Below, piece by piece: positions 8,142 through 17,538 of a stretch of DNA of 64,000 nucleotides. The stretch covers positions 16,313 through 80,312 of the forward strand of contig NZ_SPQQ01000015.1 of the NCBI RefSeq assembly GCF_004766045.1. Reading direction: 5' to 3'. Both the position numbers and the translations under genes were made by a program. The stretch's first letter is position 1, and the number at the start of each line of letters is the position of its first letter. The stretch is from Desulfosporosinus fructosivorans (GTDB lineage Bacteria > Bacillota > Desulfitobacteriia > Desulfitobacteriales > Desulfitobacteriaceae). The notes below the pieces were generated by a model that saw only the letters and a list, made by a program, of their open reading frames with translations, had not been told where the DNA came from and did no database searches.

Positions 8142-9479
8142 TTATTCGTCGCACTGCCTAATAATGTCGATAACTCCCTGCGCAAGTTCTTTTAATTTAT
8201 CTTGATCAGGGCCTTCTACCATCACTCGAATCAGCGGCTCCGTCCCAGAGGGGCGGACTAGTACTCTGCCTTGGTCGCCGAGAGCAAGCTCTGCTTCTTT
8301 CACTTTTTCGAGAACTCTCTCATCCTGCATTAAGCGATCCTTATGTTGTACCGTAGTATTGAGGAGCACCTGAGGTAAGCGCCGCATCTGTGATGCGAGC
8401 TGGGAGAGTGGAATTTGTCGTTCCTTGATAACCGATAATAAATGGAGGGCGGTCAATAATCCATCCCCTGTTGTGTTATGGTCGAGGAAAATAATGTGTC
8501 CGGACTGCTCCCCGCCAAGCTTTGCTCCAGTTCTGAGTAGCTCTTCCATGACATAGCGATCCCCAACCTGGGTCTGAAAGATCTCAATTCCTGCTTCTTT
8601 AAGGGCCATATGCAAGCCAAGATTACTCATCACAGTTATGACAATTGCATTTAAATCTAAGGTTCCTTTTGCTTTTTGGGCTAAGGCACAAATGAGCATG
8701 ATGAAATCCCCGTCTAAGATATTTCCTTGTTCATCTACCACTATAAGACGGTCGGCATCTCCATCCAAAGCTAGCCCCAGAGCAGCGCCATGTTCTATAA
8801 CTGCCCTCTGTAACTGTTCTGGGTGGGTTGATCCACAACTGGCATTAATATTAACACCATCTGGTGTATTGCAAATGGGGATTACCTCAACTCCGACTTC
8901 CCGCAATACTATGGGCCCTACATACGCTGCTGCCCCGTTAGCGCAATCTAAAACAACTTTAATTCCATCCAGACGTCCCACAGTGTTTTTTAGGAAATCC
9001 ATATAACGACGCCCAGCATCGTTGATGTCAATTACTCGTCCTACTTCTCCACCAATCGGGACCTCCCAAGGTTTTTCCTCGTTTAACACAATACTTTCGA
9101 TTTCATCTTCAATTCCATCTGGTAGTTTATATCCTGTTGAATCAAAAAATTTAATGCCGTTATCTTGGACAGGGTTATGGGATGCCGAAATCACAACACC
9201 AGCACTAACATCAAGGGTGCGTGTCAAAAGGGCAATTCCTGGTGTTGGCAAGACTCCAACCCGCAAAACATCTGCTCCGACAGAGCAAATTCCTGAGATC
9301 AGTGCCGCTTCAAGCATGTCCCCAGAAATTCGGGTATCTTTGCCGATCACAATTCGGGGGTGTGGATGCTCCTTGCTCAAGACGTAAGCACCCGCTTGCC
9401 CAAGGCGAAAAGCGAGACTCGGTGTTAGCTGGCTGTTGGCCACGCCGCGTACCCCATCGGTTCCAAAGAGTCGACCCAA
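8142..9479 (-). CDS. glmM: Phosphoglucosamine mutase
   Basis: Interconverts glucosamine-6-phosphate and glucosamine-1-phosphate, the step after GlmS. 445 residues, the family length. Visible sites are the phospho-serine loop ISASHNP (Ser100), the metal loop DGDADR (239-244), the sugar-binding GGEQSGHII, and the phosphate-binding RPSGTEPLIRVMVEG at the C-terminus. The start is TTG at 9479 with AAGGAGGG eight nt upstream, giving MGRLFGTDGVRG, the conserved N-terminus. It follows cdaA, cdaR and a flavoprotein gene on the same strand; cdaA-cdaR-glmM linkage is conserved in Firmicutes, where GlmM can modulate CdaA. Confidence 0.98.
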   Translation of the reverse strand: MGRLFGTDGVRGVANSQLTPSLAFRLGQAGAYVLSKEHPHPRIVIGKDTRISGDMLEAALISGICSVGADVLRVGVLPTPGIALLTRTLDVSAGVVISASHNPVQDNGIKFFDSTGYKLPDGIEDEIESIVLNEEKPWEVPIGGEVGRVIDINDAGRRYMDFLKNTVGRLDGIKVVLDCANGAAAYVGPIVLREVGVEVIPICNTPDGVNINASCGSTHPEQLQRAVIEHGAALGLALDGDADRLIVVDEQGNILDGDFIMLICALAQKAKGTLDLNAIVITVMSNLGLHMALKEAGIEIFQTQVGDRYVMEELLRTGAKLGGEQSGHIIFLDHNTTGDGLLTALHLLSVIKERQIPLSQLASQMRRLPQVLLNTTVQHKDRLMQDERVLEKVKEAELALGDQGRVLVRPSGTEPLIRVMVEGPDQDKLKELAQGVIDIIRQCDE

Positions 9480-9568
9480 ACCTTTTCCCTCCTTACCTTC
9501 TTCTAGTGTATTGATCGTATGCTATAAATGTGTTTGACTATCTATATCACAGGGTTAACTCTATTATT

Positions 9569-11170
9569 CTACTCTACATTAGCATATTGCGCCATAAGAT
9601 GCTCGGCCATTCTTAAACCATCCACTGCAGCACTCGTAATTCCCCCGGCATATCCAGCGCCTTCACCCGTTGGATATAGACCCACTAAACTAGTGGATTC
9701 CCCCTGAACATTTCGCACAATGCGGATGGGGGAGCTTGTCCTTGTCTCGATCCCTGTCAAGGTCGCCTGGTCTCCTGAGAAGCCCTTTATTTTCCCATTG
9801 AAAACACGAAGAGCCCTGCCTAATACATCCCCTACCGGCGTTGGGAGCACAGAATGTAACTCACAAGGTACGACGCCGGGTGTATAACTCGCTACTAAGT
9901 CGAAGTGGTCAGACACACGTCCATCCAAGAAATCCGTGACCCTCTGAGCTGGAGCTCGGTAAGTTTCCCCACCCGCTAAAAAAGCCTTGCGTTCCCATTC
10001 CCTTTGGAATTCAAGGCCGGCCAGTGGATGGGTTGTTGAAAAATCGTCTGGGCCAACTGTCACTACTATGGCACTGTTGGCAATGTTCGAATCCCGCCCA
10101 TAACTGCTCATACCATTCGTGGCAACTCCGCCTTCTTCCGAAGCTGCAGCCACAACTTTTCCTCCAGGACACATACAAAAAGCGTATGCGCCACGGCCCG
10201 TCCTTACATCCTGAAAGGTCAGCTGATAATCTGCTGGGCCTAGATGACGGTGTTCCTCGACTCCGTACTGGGAAAGATTAATCAGAGCCTGCGGGTGTTC
10301 CACGCGCAGGCCAATGGCAAAGGATTTCTTCTCGAGTGTGACGTCCATAGCATGTAAAAGCTCATACATATCTCGGGCGCTATGCCCAATTGCGAGAATC
10401 ACGGCATCTGCGGGAATCTCTTCATGACCGTTTACAATGACTCTCTGCATGCGGCCAGAGGAGGATATCAGTCCGGTCACTTTAGCCCGGAAACGAATCT
10501 CTCCACCTAAGGACTCGATTTCTTCTCGAATCCCTTTGACCACATTTTTCAAAATATCCGTTCCAATGTGTGGCTTAGCCAAATACTGAATTTCGGAAGG
10601 TGCCCCGTGCTTGACGAAGGTTTCTAAAATGTCCGAAATCCGTCGATCCTGGATGCGGGTTGTGAGCTTGCCATCGGAAAATGTTCCTGCTCCACCTTCA
10701 CCAAACTGCACATTGCTCTCCGTGTCTAACTTCCCAGTATCCCAAAACTCTTGAACTTTACGGGTACGTTCCTCAACCGAGTCTCCTCGTTCAAGGACAA
10801 GGGGAGCATACCCTCTTCTCGCTAAGGCTAACGCAGCAAAATAACCTGCTGGTCCGGAACCGATCACCACAGGACGATGTTTTAGGGTCTTACTGGGCGT
10901 GGGCCATACTACTGGAACTTCTAAAGGCACTTCCTTCAGCCCAGGAACCCGAGCCAAAACGCGACTCATTTCCACGTTAGGAACATCAAGTGAAAACTGG
11001 ATTGTATAATCGTACATGAGATAGGGTTTTTTACGAGCGTCCAAGGAACGTCGTAGAAAACGAAGGCCACTGATGCTTTGCTCTGGAACTTTTAACTTGC
11101 GTGCTATCGTTGCTAATAATAGAGCATCCTCTTCAACAGGAATTCTCAGATTTGTCATAAGTAAATCCAT
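9569..11170 (-). CDS. COG2509-type FAD-dependent dehydrogenase
   Basis: 533 residues. An N-terminal domain of about 95 residues precedes a Rossmann FAD-binding motif (GSGPAGYFAALALARRG, near residue 108). Later motifs are FGEGGAGTFSDGKL and, near the C-terminus, GLYPTGEGAGYAGGITSAAVDG, all typical of the uncharacterised FAD-dependent dehydrogenase family COG2509. The substrate is unknown. It starts 5 nt after the cdaR stop and sits between cdaR and glmM, so it is probably in the same operon, although no role in cyclic-di-AMP or cell wall synthesis is established. Confidence 0.88.
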   Translation of the reverse strand: MDLLMTNLRIPVEEDALLLATIARKLKVPEQSISGLRFLRRSLDARKKPYLMYDYTIQFSLDVPNVEMSRVLARVPGLKEVPLEVPVVWPTPSKTLKHRPVVIGSGPAGYFAALALARRGYAPLVLERGDSVEERTRKVQEFWDTGKLDTESNVQFGEGGAGTFSDGKLTTRIQDRRISDILETFVKHGAPSEIQYLAKPHIGTDILKNVVKGIREEIESLGGEIRFRAKVTGLISSSGRMQRVIVNGHEEIPADAVILAIGHSARDMYELLHAMDVTLEKKSFAIGLRVEHPQALINLSQYGVEEHRHLGPADYQLTFQDVRTGRGAYAFCMCPGGKVVAAASEEGGVATNGMSSYGRDSNIANSAIVVTVGPDDFSTTHPLAGLEFQREWERKAFLAGGETYRAPAQRVTDFLDGRVSDHFDLVASYTPGVVPCELHSVLPTPVGDVLGRALRVFNGKIKGFSGDQATLTGIETRTSSPIRIVRNVQGESTSLVGLYPTGEGAGYAGGITSAAVDGLRMAEHLMAQYANVE

Positions 11171-11175
11171 GTAAA

Positions 11176-12417
11176 TTATTCTACTCCTTTTGCTACTTTA
11201 GCTTTGAGGCTATAGTTCACTTGTGGTGGTGTAGACATACTAACGCCTGGCGGAAGTTGCCAGTAAACTTTTGCATTGGCATATGGCCCTGCAACCTGGT
11301 CAGTGGCGTCAACCCAGAGTTGAATCTGAGTCGCTGTCACATCTTTTAAGACATCGGGCAGCCCCTCTACCACTATGTCAATAGGGGGAAGCGGTTGCTC
11401 AAGCTCAAGATCCTTCTCGAGATTACGAATTTGAACGACGACTCCAGAAATCCCCTTTTGAATAATTCCTTGTCCAATTTGAGCTACTATACTCAAGGTG
11501 GTTCCTTGACTAAAGGAAACCCCCTGGGGTAATGCTACTTTGTCGTTTGGAATCGGAAATACCTTATCTTCCGCCAGATTGGTAATATCTACTGGACCTA
11601 GATTTATTGCATCGAATCCTTTTAAAGCCTCAGCTGTTCCTAAAACCTGTACACTGTTTGGAGAAGGAACTAAGGAGCGCAAGATCTTTCCTTGTGCTGG
11701 CGTGCCGCTACTCGTTACTTTTAAAGGAACCATCTTGGAGGAAAGCTCCTTTTTCACAACAGGTACAATCACATCCGCTGTACTTGGAAAGGCACTCAAA
11801 ATATCCACGTTCGGATTAGGTCCGAAAATAGGTTTACCCTCTTTATCACGAAAACTCACCGGTCGGGAAATCTGGATTGTTTCATTGGCTCCCGTTGCGC
11901 TGACTTCCACGGTTACTTTGGTTAGCGTGCTAAGAATAGAACTCGGCCCACGGACATTAACCGCTGACGGTTTAACGAAGGTGCTACCCAACTTATACCC
12001 TTCCGCGGGAACACCCGTAACAAGGGCCTCGACCGGAACTATTTTTTCCTGGACAGTATCCAGTCGTAATATAATGTTTGCGGGTTGAACATCCACTACA
12101 TTTGTGCCCACAGGGGCATTGACTTTAATATTATAGCTGCGTTCCCCTGGTTCTCCACTAGAAAGATCAACCTGAGCATACATATCTTTAATATTAGCAC
12201 TAGGATTAATCCCTTGAAAGCGAACCAGGACCGAAGGTAGCTGAGTCATAACAATCATATCCTGAGGTAACCCACTGGCGACGAGGGGTATAGAAAGTGG
12301 TTGCTCATGGATTAGGGCACTAGTGGTCCCTTCATTCATCACAAAAAGCCAAAAGAGAATCGCAAACAAGAATGATAGAATTTTGGCTCCGAGGTTTCGC
12401 CGAAGTAGATTTAGCAT
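11176..12417 (-). CDS. cdaR: CdaA regulatory protein CdaR (YbbR domains)
   Basis: 413 residues. One N-terminal membrane segment (ILSFLFAILFWLFVMNEG, about residues 13-30) anchors an extracytoplasmic region of tandem YbbR-like beta domains. Repeated patterns such as VPVEALVTGVPAEGYKLGS, followed by VRGPSSILSTLTKV, mark the domains. In Bacillus and Listeria CdaR binds and tunes the membrane diadenylate cyclase CdaA. It starts 3 nt after cdaA ends, with its ribosome site GGAGGTGG inside the cdaA 3' end, so translation is likely coupled. Confidence 0.93.
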   Translation of the reverse strand: MLNLLRRNLGAKILSFLFAILFWLFVMNEGTTSALIHEQPLSIPLVASGLPQDMIVMTQLPSVLVRFQGINPSANIKDMYAQVDLSSGEPGERSYNIKVNAPVGTNVVDVQPANIILRLDTVQEKIVPVEALVTGVPAEGYKLGSTFVKPSAVNVRGPSSILSTLTKVTVEVSATGANETIQISRPVSFRDKEGKPIFGPNPNVDILSAFPSTADVIVPVVKKELSSKMVPLKVTSSGTPAQGKILRSLVPSPNSVQVLGTAEALKGFDAINLGPVDITNLAEDKVFPIPNDKVALPQGVSFSQGTTLSIVAQIGQGIIQKGISGVVVQIRNLEKDLELEQPLPPIDIVVEGLPDVLKDVTATQIQLWVDATDQVAGPYANAKVYWQLPPGVSMSTPPQVNYSLKAKVAKGVE

Positions 12418-12420
12418 GGG

Positions 12421-13233
12421 CTACCACCTCCAAAACGGAATGGCTGATGAAGAGATTGTCTTGATTTCAAGTTCCCTCAACAACAATTCTCGCAACATTT
12501 TTTCATCCACAGAACGCGTAAGCGCTCCATCAATTCCAACAGAAATAGCGCCTGTTTCCTCTGAGACTACAATAATCAATGCATCTGTAATTTCTGTTAA
12601 GCCTATTGCAGCTCGATGGCGTGTCCCCAATTCTTTTTGGATATTTGGATTTTCAGATAGCGGGAGAAAGCACCCTGCCGCAGCCACGCGATCCCCCCGA
12701 ATAATCACAGCACCATCATGGAGCGGGGTATTAGGAATAAAGATATTAACTAGAAATTCCGAAGAAACCACCCCGTCAATCTTAATCCCAGTTTCCACGA
12801 AATCTTGAATTCCAGTTTTCCGTTCGAGTACAATCAACGCCCCGATGCGGTTCTTGGAGAGGACTTGTGAGCAACGAACTAACTCTTCCACAACTTGTCC
12901 CGAATTATCCACTCCTGGTACTAAGGGGTGACGGGTAAAAAAGTTCCCTCGCCCTAGTTGCTCCAGCGCCTTCCTGAGCTCAGGTTGGAAAACTACAGGT
13001 ATCGCTATGACAAACATTTGTAATAGTGCATCCAATAACCAACTAATCGTCACAAGTTTAAAATATCTGGCAAGAAGAGATACGGTCACTAAAACCATGA
13101 CTCCCTTAACCAACTGCACAGCACGTGTACGTTTAATGAGCATGTAGAATTGGTAAAAGACCAATGCCACCACGACGATATCGATAGCACTCCGCAATTC
13201 AAAATTGCGATATTGCGATAAGAATTCTGCCAT
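12421..13233 (-). CDS. cdaA: Membrane diadenylate cyclase CdaA
   Basis: Makes cyclic-di-AMP from two ATP. 270 residues, the usual CdaA length. Three N-terminal membrane segments (about residues 16-33, 42-58 and 66-83) precede the DisA_N/DAC domain. The catalytic DGA motif is at 173-175 (PLHDGAVII) and RHR at 205-207 (GTRHRAAIG). AAGGGGGAA precedes the ATG. It heads the cdaA-cdaR-COG2509-glmM series, so c-di-AMP synthesis and amino-sugar synthesis are probably co-expressed. Confidence 0.97.
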   Translation of the reverse strand: MAEFLSQYRNFELRSAIDIVVVALVFYQFYMLIKRTRAVQLVKGVMVLVTVSLLARYFKLVTISWLLDALLQMFVIAIPVVFQPELRKALEQLGRGNFFTRHPLVPGVDNSGQVVEELVRCSQVLSKNRIGALIVLERKTGIQDFVETGIKIDGVVSSEFLVNIFIPNTPLHDGAVIIRGDRVAAAGCFLPLSENPNIQKELGTRHRAAIGLTEITDALIIVVSEETGAISVGIDGALTRSVDEKMLRELLLRELEIKTISSSAIPFWRW

Positions 13234-13338
13234 GGTCTTCCCCCTTTCTTCCTGCGCACAAACCTGCTCTACCTACATTTATTATTTCTCCGTAAAAGTA
13301 AAAAAACCTGCGTTCCTCGAAGAAGAATTAAGTAAAAT

Positions 13339-14361
13339 TTATATTTCCCCTATCCCCGCAAGGAGCCCAAAACACCCTGTTAACATCATATCCCCATAAG
13401 GGGCTGCTTCATACCAATTAAGAGGTTTTGCCAGACTTCTTCTGGGGCCGGTTACCGCGACAAAATCCCATCCTGGCTTCATTTCTGGATGAAGCGTTGC
13501 GCCATGTCCGCCTTGCTCAAAGACTTCGGCATTGGTTAATTCAGTGGACTGAAAACGCTGAATGAATTTGGCCAAAGATTCTAAAGCAAGGAAACTCGTG
13601 TGTTGCTCAAAGATACCAAAAACCCTATCCCCACAAATGGCTGCAGCCAAGGTATGCGAATTCCCAATATTGACAGCTAAAATCCCTTTATTCAGGTGAG
13701 GGATCACCAACGGGTCTGCCATTATTCCTAAAAGGGCAGAAGTCCCTGTATCGGATAGGATTGCCTCTGGCATGATTTCTCGGACTGCACGCATTCGGGT
13801 ATATACCTCGGGAATATCCTTAGTATACACTAGCTTTCGTAAGTCTCCGCCTTGCATCACAAACTCCTCCCAGAGTCGGAAGCGCAAGATTCGATTGCTT
13901 TCCGTTACACTAAACCCGTGATCTTGTACGGCTACTGCTAGCCTCTGAGGATAATCCAAGCCAAACGCCTCAATAGCCTGTCTTAGAGCCGTGAGGTCAA
14001 TATCCCCCAACCAAATGGGTGTAGTAGCTTCAGGTGCTTTTTCGCGAAGTACGATTCCCATTCTCTCCACAAGTGTCAACTTATCATTAAAGGTTAAAGC
14101 GGCCTGAGGGGTTACGTAAGCTTTGAGACCTGCAGCCAAATGCCTTTTGACGGCTACAGCACACGCTCCTCCACCCATTAAATGACCATGCATGAAAATT
14201 TCTTGACCAAGCCCTGTCGCTTTGCGAATCTGAGCTGCAACAATCTGAGTTCGGCTTGGAACAATAAATTTCGGGCAGTTTTCGATCGATTTTTCTGGCT
14301 GATAGAGAAGAATATCCTGAGTGCCAGATCCCACATCGATGATCATCAAACTTTCTGTCAT
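13339..14361 (-). CDS. DUF1786 family protein
   Basis: 340 residues from ATG 14361, which has AGAAGGTGG upstream and yields MTESLMIIDVGSGTQDILLY. An upstream TTG would add nine residues. The N-terminal IDVGSGTQDILLY and the later NIGNSHTLAAAI resemble ASKHA (actin/hexokinase-like) phosphate-binding motifs. The family has been loosely annotated as pyruvate formate-lyase activating-like, but there is no radical-SAM CxxxCxxC motif. It is followed on the same strand by no partner and preceded by the DUF362 and PIG-L genes. Function unknown. Confidence 0.8.
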   Translation of the reverse strand: MTESLMIIDVGSGTQDILLYQPEKSIENCPKFIVPSRTQIVAAQIRKATGLGQEIFMHGHLMGGGACAVAVKRHLAAGLKAYVTPQAALTFNDKLTLVERMGIVLREKAPEATTPIWLGDIDLTALRQAIEAFGLDYPQRLAVAVQDHGFSVTESNRILRFRLWEEFVMQGGDLRKLVYTKDIPEVYTRMRAVREIMPEAILSDTGTSALLGIMADPLVIPHLNKGILAVNIGNSHTLAAAICGDRVFGIFEQHTSFLALESLAKFIQRFQSTELTNAEVFEQGGHGATLHPEMKPGWDFVAVTGPRRSLAKPLNWYEAAPYGDMMLTGCFGLLAGIGEI

Positions 14362-14439
14362 GAATAAAACCACCTTCTCGAAACACAATTAACACATTAT
14401 CTGCCAATCAGCTATTTGAGGGGCAATTCACGAATTCCC

Positions 14440-15588
14440 CTACTTCAGTAAGGTTCTACCCAACCAGGGCTTAAAGAGTTTTACCGCTTGCTGCGGGCAA
14501 AGCTCCTGACAGCAAAAACAACGTATACACCCTTCTAAGTCCACAACTGGTCGCTGGTTCTCATTCATCGTGATAACCTTAGAGGGACAATTATTGACAC
14601 AGTCACGACACCCCACACATGTTTCATGCTCAAAAATCGGACGCGGACGCATTCGGTTGAGTATAAACTTCTTAACGTTGTTTGGGAGGGGAACCATATC
14701 CAAAAAGTTTGTTGATACAGCTCTAGGAATAATAAAGCCTTGAATTCGCCAGAGCGAGCGTGAATCTCCTATCAACTGAAGTTCATCAAGACGACTTGTT
14801 AGCCCTCGAACGCGTGCTGCCATAATGGTCGGAACCTTTTCTGCTTTTAAGCCAATCAGATCCGTAGCTACGACATCTAGGGCAAATGGATCCGTACTCA
14901 TAATAAGTGCACCAATGTTGCGAGGATTTCCAGCCGAAGGCCCATCACCTTCCATACCCACGACCCCATCCATGATACTTAAAGCTGGTCTTACCCAAGT
15001 AGTGATATCCACGAGAAGATCGGCAAAATCACGTACTTTGAACATTTTAAAGTGAAATTCGGCTTTTAAAAGGCCTGGAATAACTCCAAAAAGGATCTTA
15101 ACAGCTCCGGTAAAGGTCATCATGCCATGAGTTTTTAACTTAGAAAGGGGAATTACAACATCTGCATCCAAGACACAGTTGATAATGGTTAAGCTTTTAG
15201 CGAGTTTTCCGTCTGGATACTGGACGGTCGTTTGTCCAACATCTTCGTTAAGAATTGCTCCAGTGCGCTCTGCAACCTCTCTTAAACCCGACCTCGTATA
15301 AATCGCCCGGAGTGCGTTTACAGTGTAAGGACCACCTGGGCTGTCTCCAATGATCGGAATCCCACCGGCCTCCTGAACAAGGTGAACCACTGCTTCTACA
15401 ACGCTGGGATGAGTCGTAACCGCTTCTTCCGGTCGCTTTTTCATGAGCAAGTTCACTTTTAGCAAAACCTTTTGACCCGGTTTCACAAACTCAGACATGC
15501 CCCCCAATTCAGCAAGTCCTTCTCGTAAACGCAGTTCCACATCCGTTGTGTAATCTGGGCAATATTTCAGTACAACTTTCGCCGGCAC
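14440..15588 (-). CDS. DUF362 domain protein with C-terminal 2[4Fe-4S] ferredoxin domain
   Basis: 382 residues. The DUF362 domain covers about residues 1-300 (VLLKVNLLMKKRPEEAVTTH, PIIGDSPGG, KLKTHGMMTFTGAVKILFG). The C-terminus has two cysteine clusters, CVGCRDCVNNCPSKV and CIRCFCCQELCPQQA, which should bind two [4Fe-4S] clusters. An electron-transfer role is likely but the reaction is unknown. The start is GTG at 15588, immediately after the PIG-L stop codon (TAA then GTG), so the two genes are translationally linked. Confidence 0.88.
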   Translation of the reverse strand: MPAKVVLKYCPDYTTDVELRLREGLAELGGMSEFVKPGQKVLLKVNLLMKKRPEEAVTTHPSVVEAVVHLVQEAGGIPIIGDSPGGPYTVNALRAIYTRSGLREVAERTGAILNEDVGQTTVQYPDGKLAKSLTIINCVLDADVVIPLSKLKTHGMMTFTGAVKILFGVIPGLLKAEFHFKMFKVRDFADLLVDITTWVRPALSIMDGVVGMEGDGPSAGNPRNIGALIMSTDPFALDVVATDLIGLKAEKVPTIMAARVRGLTSRLDELQLIGDSRSLWRIQGFIIPRAVSTNFLDMVPLPNNVKKFILNRMRPRPIFEHETCVGCRDCVNNCPSKVITMNENQRPVVDLEGCIRCFCCQELCPQQAVKLFKPWLGRTLLK

Positions 15589-16320
15589 TTAATCTTCCAC
15601 CCTCTCTAAGCCCTCAAAGAGATCCTTCCCTCGTCCTGGAAAAGCGCTCAACGCCTGGTCACATTGAAAATACTCTTGGCTTAAATAATCTTGCTTTACC
15701 TTTTTTTCCAACCTTTCAAACCTTTGGCGTGAACCCGCTTGAGTCTGATGCTCTAAAATTGCTTGCCATTTCCGCTCCGCCCAAGCTGAAATCGAGATCG
15801 TATAATCAGCTTCCAGAAGCTTGTCCGCCGAAAGTCGCCATCCAGGCCTGACATAACACAAACGAGGTAGAATATATGGGTTTCCCCAATCCAGTTCTAT
15901 TTGCTCCTTCGCAAACTGAACAGCTGCTTTTGTGTAGTGATGAATCGCGCGGTGGTCCCTGTGTCCCGATGATCCATCTGCGCCAAACGTAATGATAACT
16001 TGTGGACGAACATCGCGAATGATTCGAACAAGTTTCTCTACTATTTCAAGTGGGGGGGCGCTGGGAACATCCTTATCGCGATATCCAAGAAAAATAACCT
16101 TTGCAATCCCTAGGACACCAGCAGCGTTTCGAAGTTCCTTTTCCCTAATGGAGCCAAGGTCTTCAGGTTTACAAATCCCTGCTACCTTACCGGCTTCCCC
16201 CTTGGTCGCAGCCACCAGGGTAATATTCACCCCTTGTTCAGCGTATTTAGCGATTGTTCCACCTAAGGCAAAGGATTCATCGTCAGGATGGGCGAAGATG
16301 AGTAGCATCTGTTTTGCCAT
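15589..16320 (-). CDS. PIG-L family N-acetylglucosaminyl-type deacetylase
   Basis: 243 residues with the zinc-site motif AHPDDESFALGGT near the N-terminus and GSSGHRDHRAIHHY, the paired His/Asp motif of LmbE/PIG-L enzymes. These deacetylate GlcNAc conjugates, for example BshB in bacillithiol synthesis; the real substrate here is not known. It directly abuts the DUF362 gene downstream. No bshA homologue is adjacent, so a bacillithiol role is only one option. Confidence 0.88.
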   Translation of the reverse strand: MAKQMLLIFAHPDDESFALGGTIAKYAEQGVNITLVAATKGEAGKVAGICKPEDLGSIREKELRNAAGVLGIAKVIFLGYRDKDVPSAPPLEIVEKLVRIIRDVRPQVIITFGADGSSGHRDHRAIHHYTKAAVQFAKEQIELDWGNPYILPRLCYVRPGWRLSADKLLEADYTISISAWAERKWQAILEHQTQAGSRQRFERLEKKVKQDYLSQEYFQCDQALSAFPGRGKDLFEGLERVED

Positions 16321-16550
16321 ACTTTTGCTTCACCCTTTCTTTTTTTATCTAATAGTAAACTCGTTCGACTAGAGGATAAAGGTGTTAATAAACAGCCTAG
16401 TTATCTAAGTAAGCTCCATTTTATTCACTAATTATCTTATTAATAGATTAGCATTTATTATACCTCTTTTTATTCCTTGAGGGAAATTTCCAGTTATACG
16501 AGCACATTGCCCGCCTGTAAAAAAGTACCGTTTCCTGATACAACTTCCCG

Positions 16551-16559
16551 TGTTATACT
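16551..16559 (+). promoter_or_regulatory. Extended -10 promoter for the CAP-domain gene
   Basis: TGTTATACT combines an extended-10 TG with a TATACT box about 50 nt ahead of the start codon. The -35 region 17 bp upstream (TTTCCT) is weak, as is usual for extended -10 promoters. Confidence 0.5.
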
Positions 16560-16608
16560 GCAGTTGTCACCGTCGATTGCCCTTAAAACACCTTGAGGAG
16601 GGAAATTA

Positions 16609-17409
16609 ATGCAAAAAAAATCAAAAATTCTTGTCGGAATTCAAATCGGTATCCTTATGACCGCAGTTGCCTTACCCGTACAAGCCGCCGTTAACATAGG
16701 CGCACCTCGGCCTTTATCAGGGTCTGTTGTTACCATTAAGTCTAATGTTGCTGTTCAAGCCACACCCGCTCCAGCTACATACACAACTCCGACTCAGACA
16801 ACTCAAACCACCACGAGTGTTCAAACTTCAACACCCTCGATTTGGACCGCCCAACCTACCGTCAGTGGAAATGTCGTTTCCTTGAAAAATATCTATACTC
16901 AACCCAGTGCCACTCCTGGAACTGCAACACCTACTCCGGTTACAGTTCCAGCTCCTACTCCGGTTACAGTTCCTACCACTCCTTCAACGACTCCAATTGC
17001 CCCAGTCATTCCACCTGTGAGCGCCTTAACCGCTGATGAACAACTTATGGTGGATATGATTAATCAGCAACGACAGGCTGCTGGTGTCAACCCAGTAATT
17101 GCAGACCTACGTTTAACTGCAGTAGGACGAGCTAAAGCCAATGATATGAAAGTTAACAACTACTTCAGCCATACCTCTCCGACTTATGGTAGCCCCTGGG
17201 CTATGATGCAACAAGCAGGAATAACTGTAGGCTGGGCTGGGGAAAATATTTCCGGTAATAAATCCGTCGCCGGGTCAATGGCAGCTCTTATGCAAAGCCC
17301 TGGCCACAAAGCAAATATTCTGGATCCTCGTTTCACACATGTTGGTGTAGGAATTGCTTATGGAAGCGCCTATGGAAATCTTTACGTTCAAGAATTCTTA
17401 CAACAGTAG
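16609..17409 (+). CDS. Secreted CAP (SCP/PR-1) domain protein, YkwD-like
   Basis: 266 residues. A signal peptide covers about residues 1-27 (ILVGIQIGILMTAVALPVQA). A low-complexity linker rich in Pro and Thr follows, with the tandem unit TPTPVTVPA, to about residue 140. The CAP domain occupies about residues 143-266 with FSHTSP, WAGENISGN and SPGHKANILDP, including the conserved His and Glu residues. Bacterial CAP proteins of this type are secreted or spore-associated and of uncertain function. AGGAGGG precedes the ATG. It is a single-gene unit with its own promoter and terminator. Confidence 0.93.
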   Translation: MQKKSKILVGIQIGILMTAVALPVQAAVNIGAPRPLSGSVVTIKSNVAVQATPAPATYTTPTQTTQTTTSVQTSTPSIWTAQPTVSGNVVSLKNIYTQPSATPGTATPTPVTVPAPTPVTVPTTPSTTPIAPVIPPVSALTADEQLMVDMINQQRQAAGVNPVIADLRLTAVGRAKANDMKVNNYFSHTSPTYGSPWAMMQQAGITVGWAGENISGNKSVAGSMAALMQSPGHKANILDPRFTHVGVGIAYGSAYGNLYVQEFLQQ

Positions 17410-17421
17410 TTGAATTTGTTT

Positions 17422-17449
17422 AAGGACCTCCTGTCGGAGGTCCTTTTGC
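17422..17449 (+). terminator. Intrinsic terminator of the CAP-domain gene
   Basis: AAGGACCTCC pairs perfectly with GGAGGTCCTT around the loop TGTC and is followed by TTTTGCTTT, 13 nt after the stop codon. Confidence 0.93.
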
Positions 17450-17538
17450 TTTATCCATCTAATCGTGAGACTCCCATTGTAAATCATGGAGTGACCCCCA
17501 CCGAAATCTCGATGTTCAACTTAAGTTGAACAAGTTCA

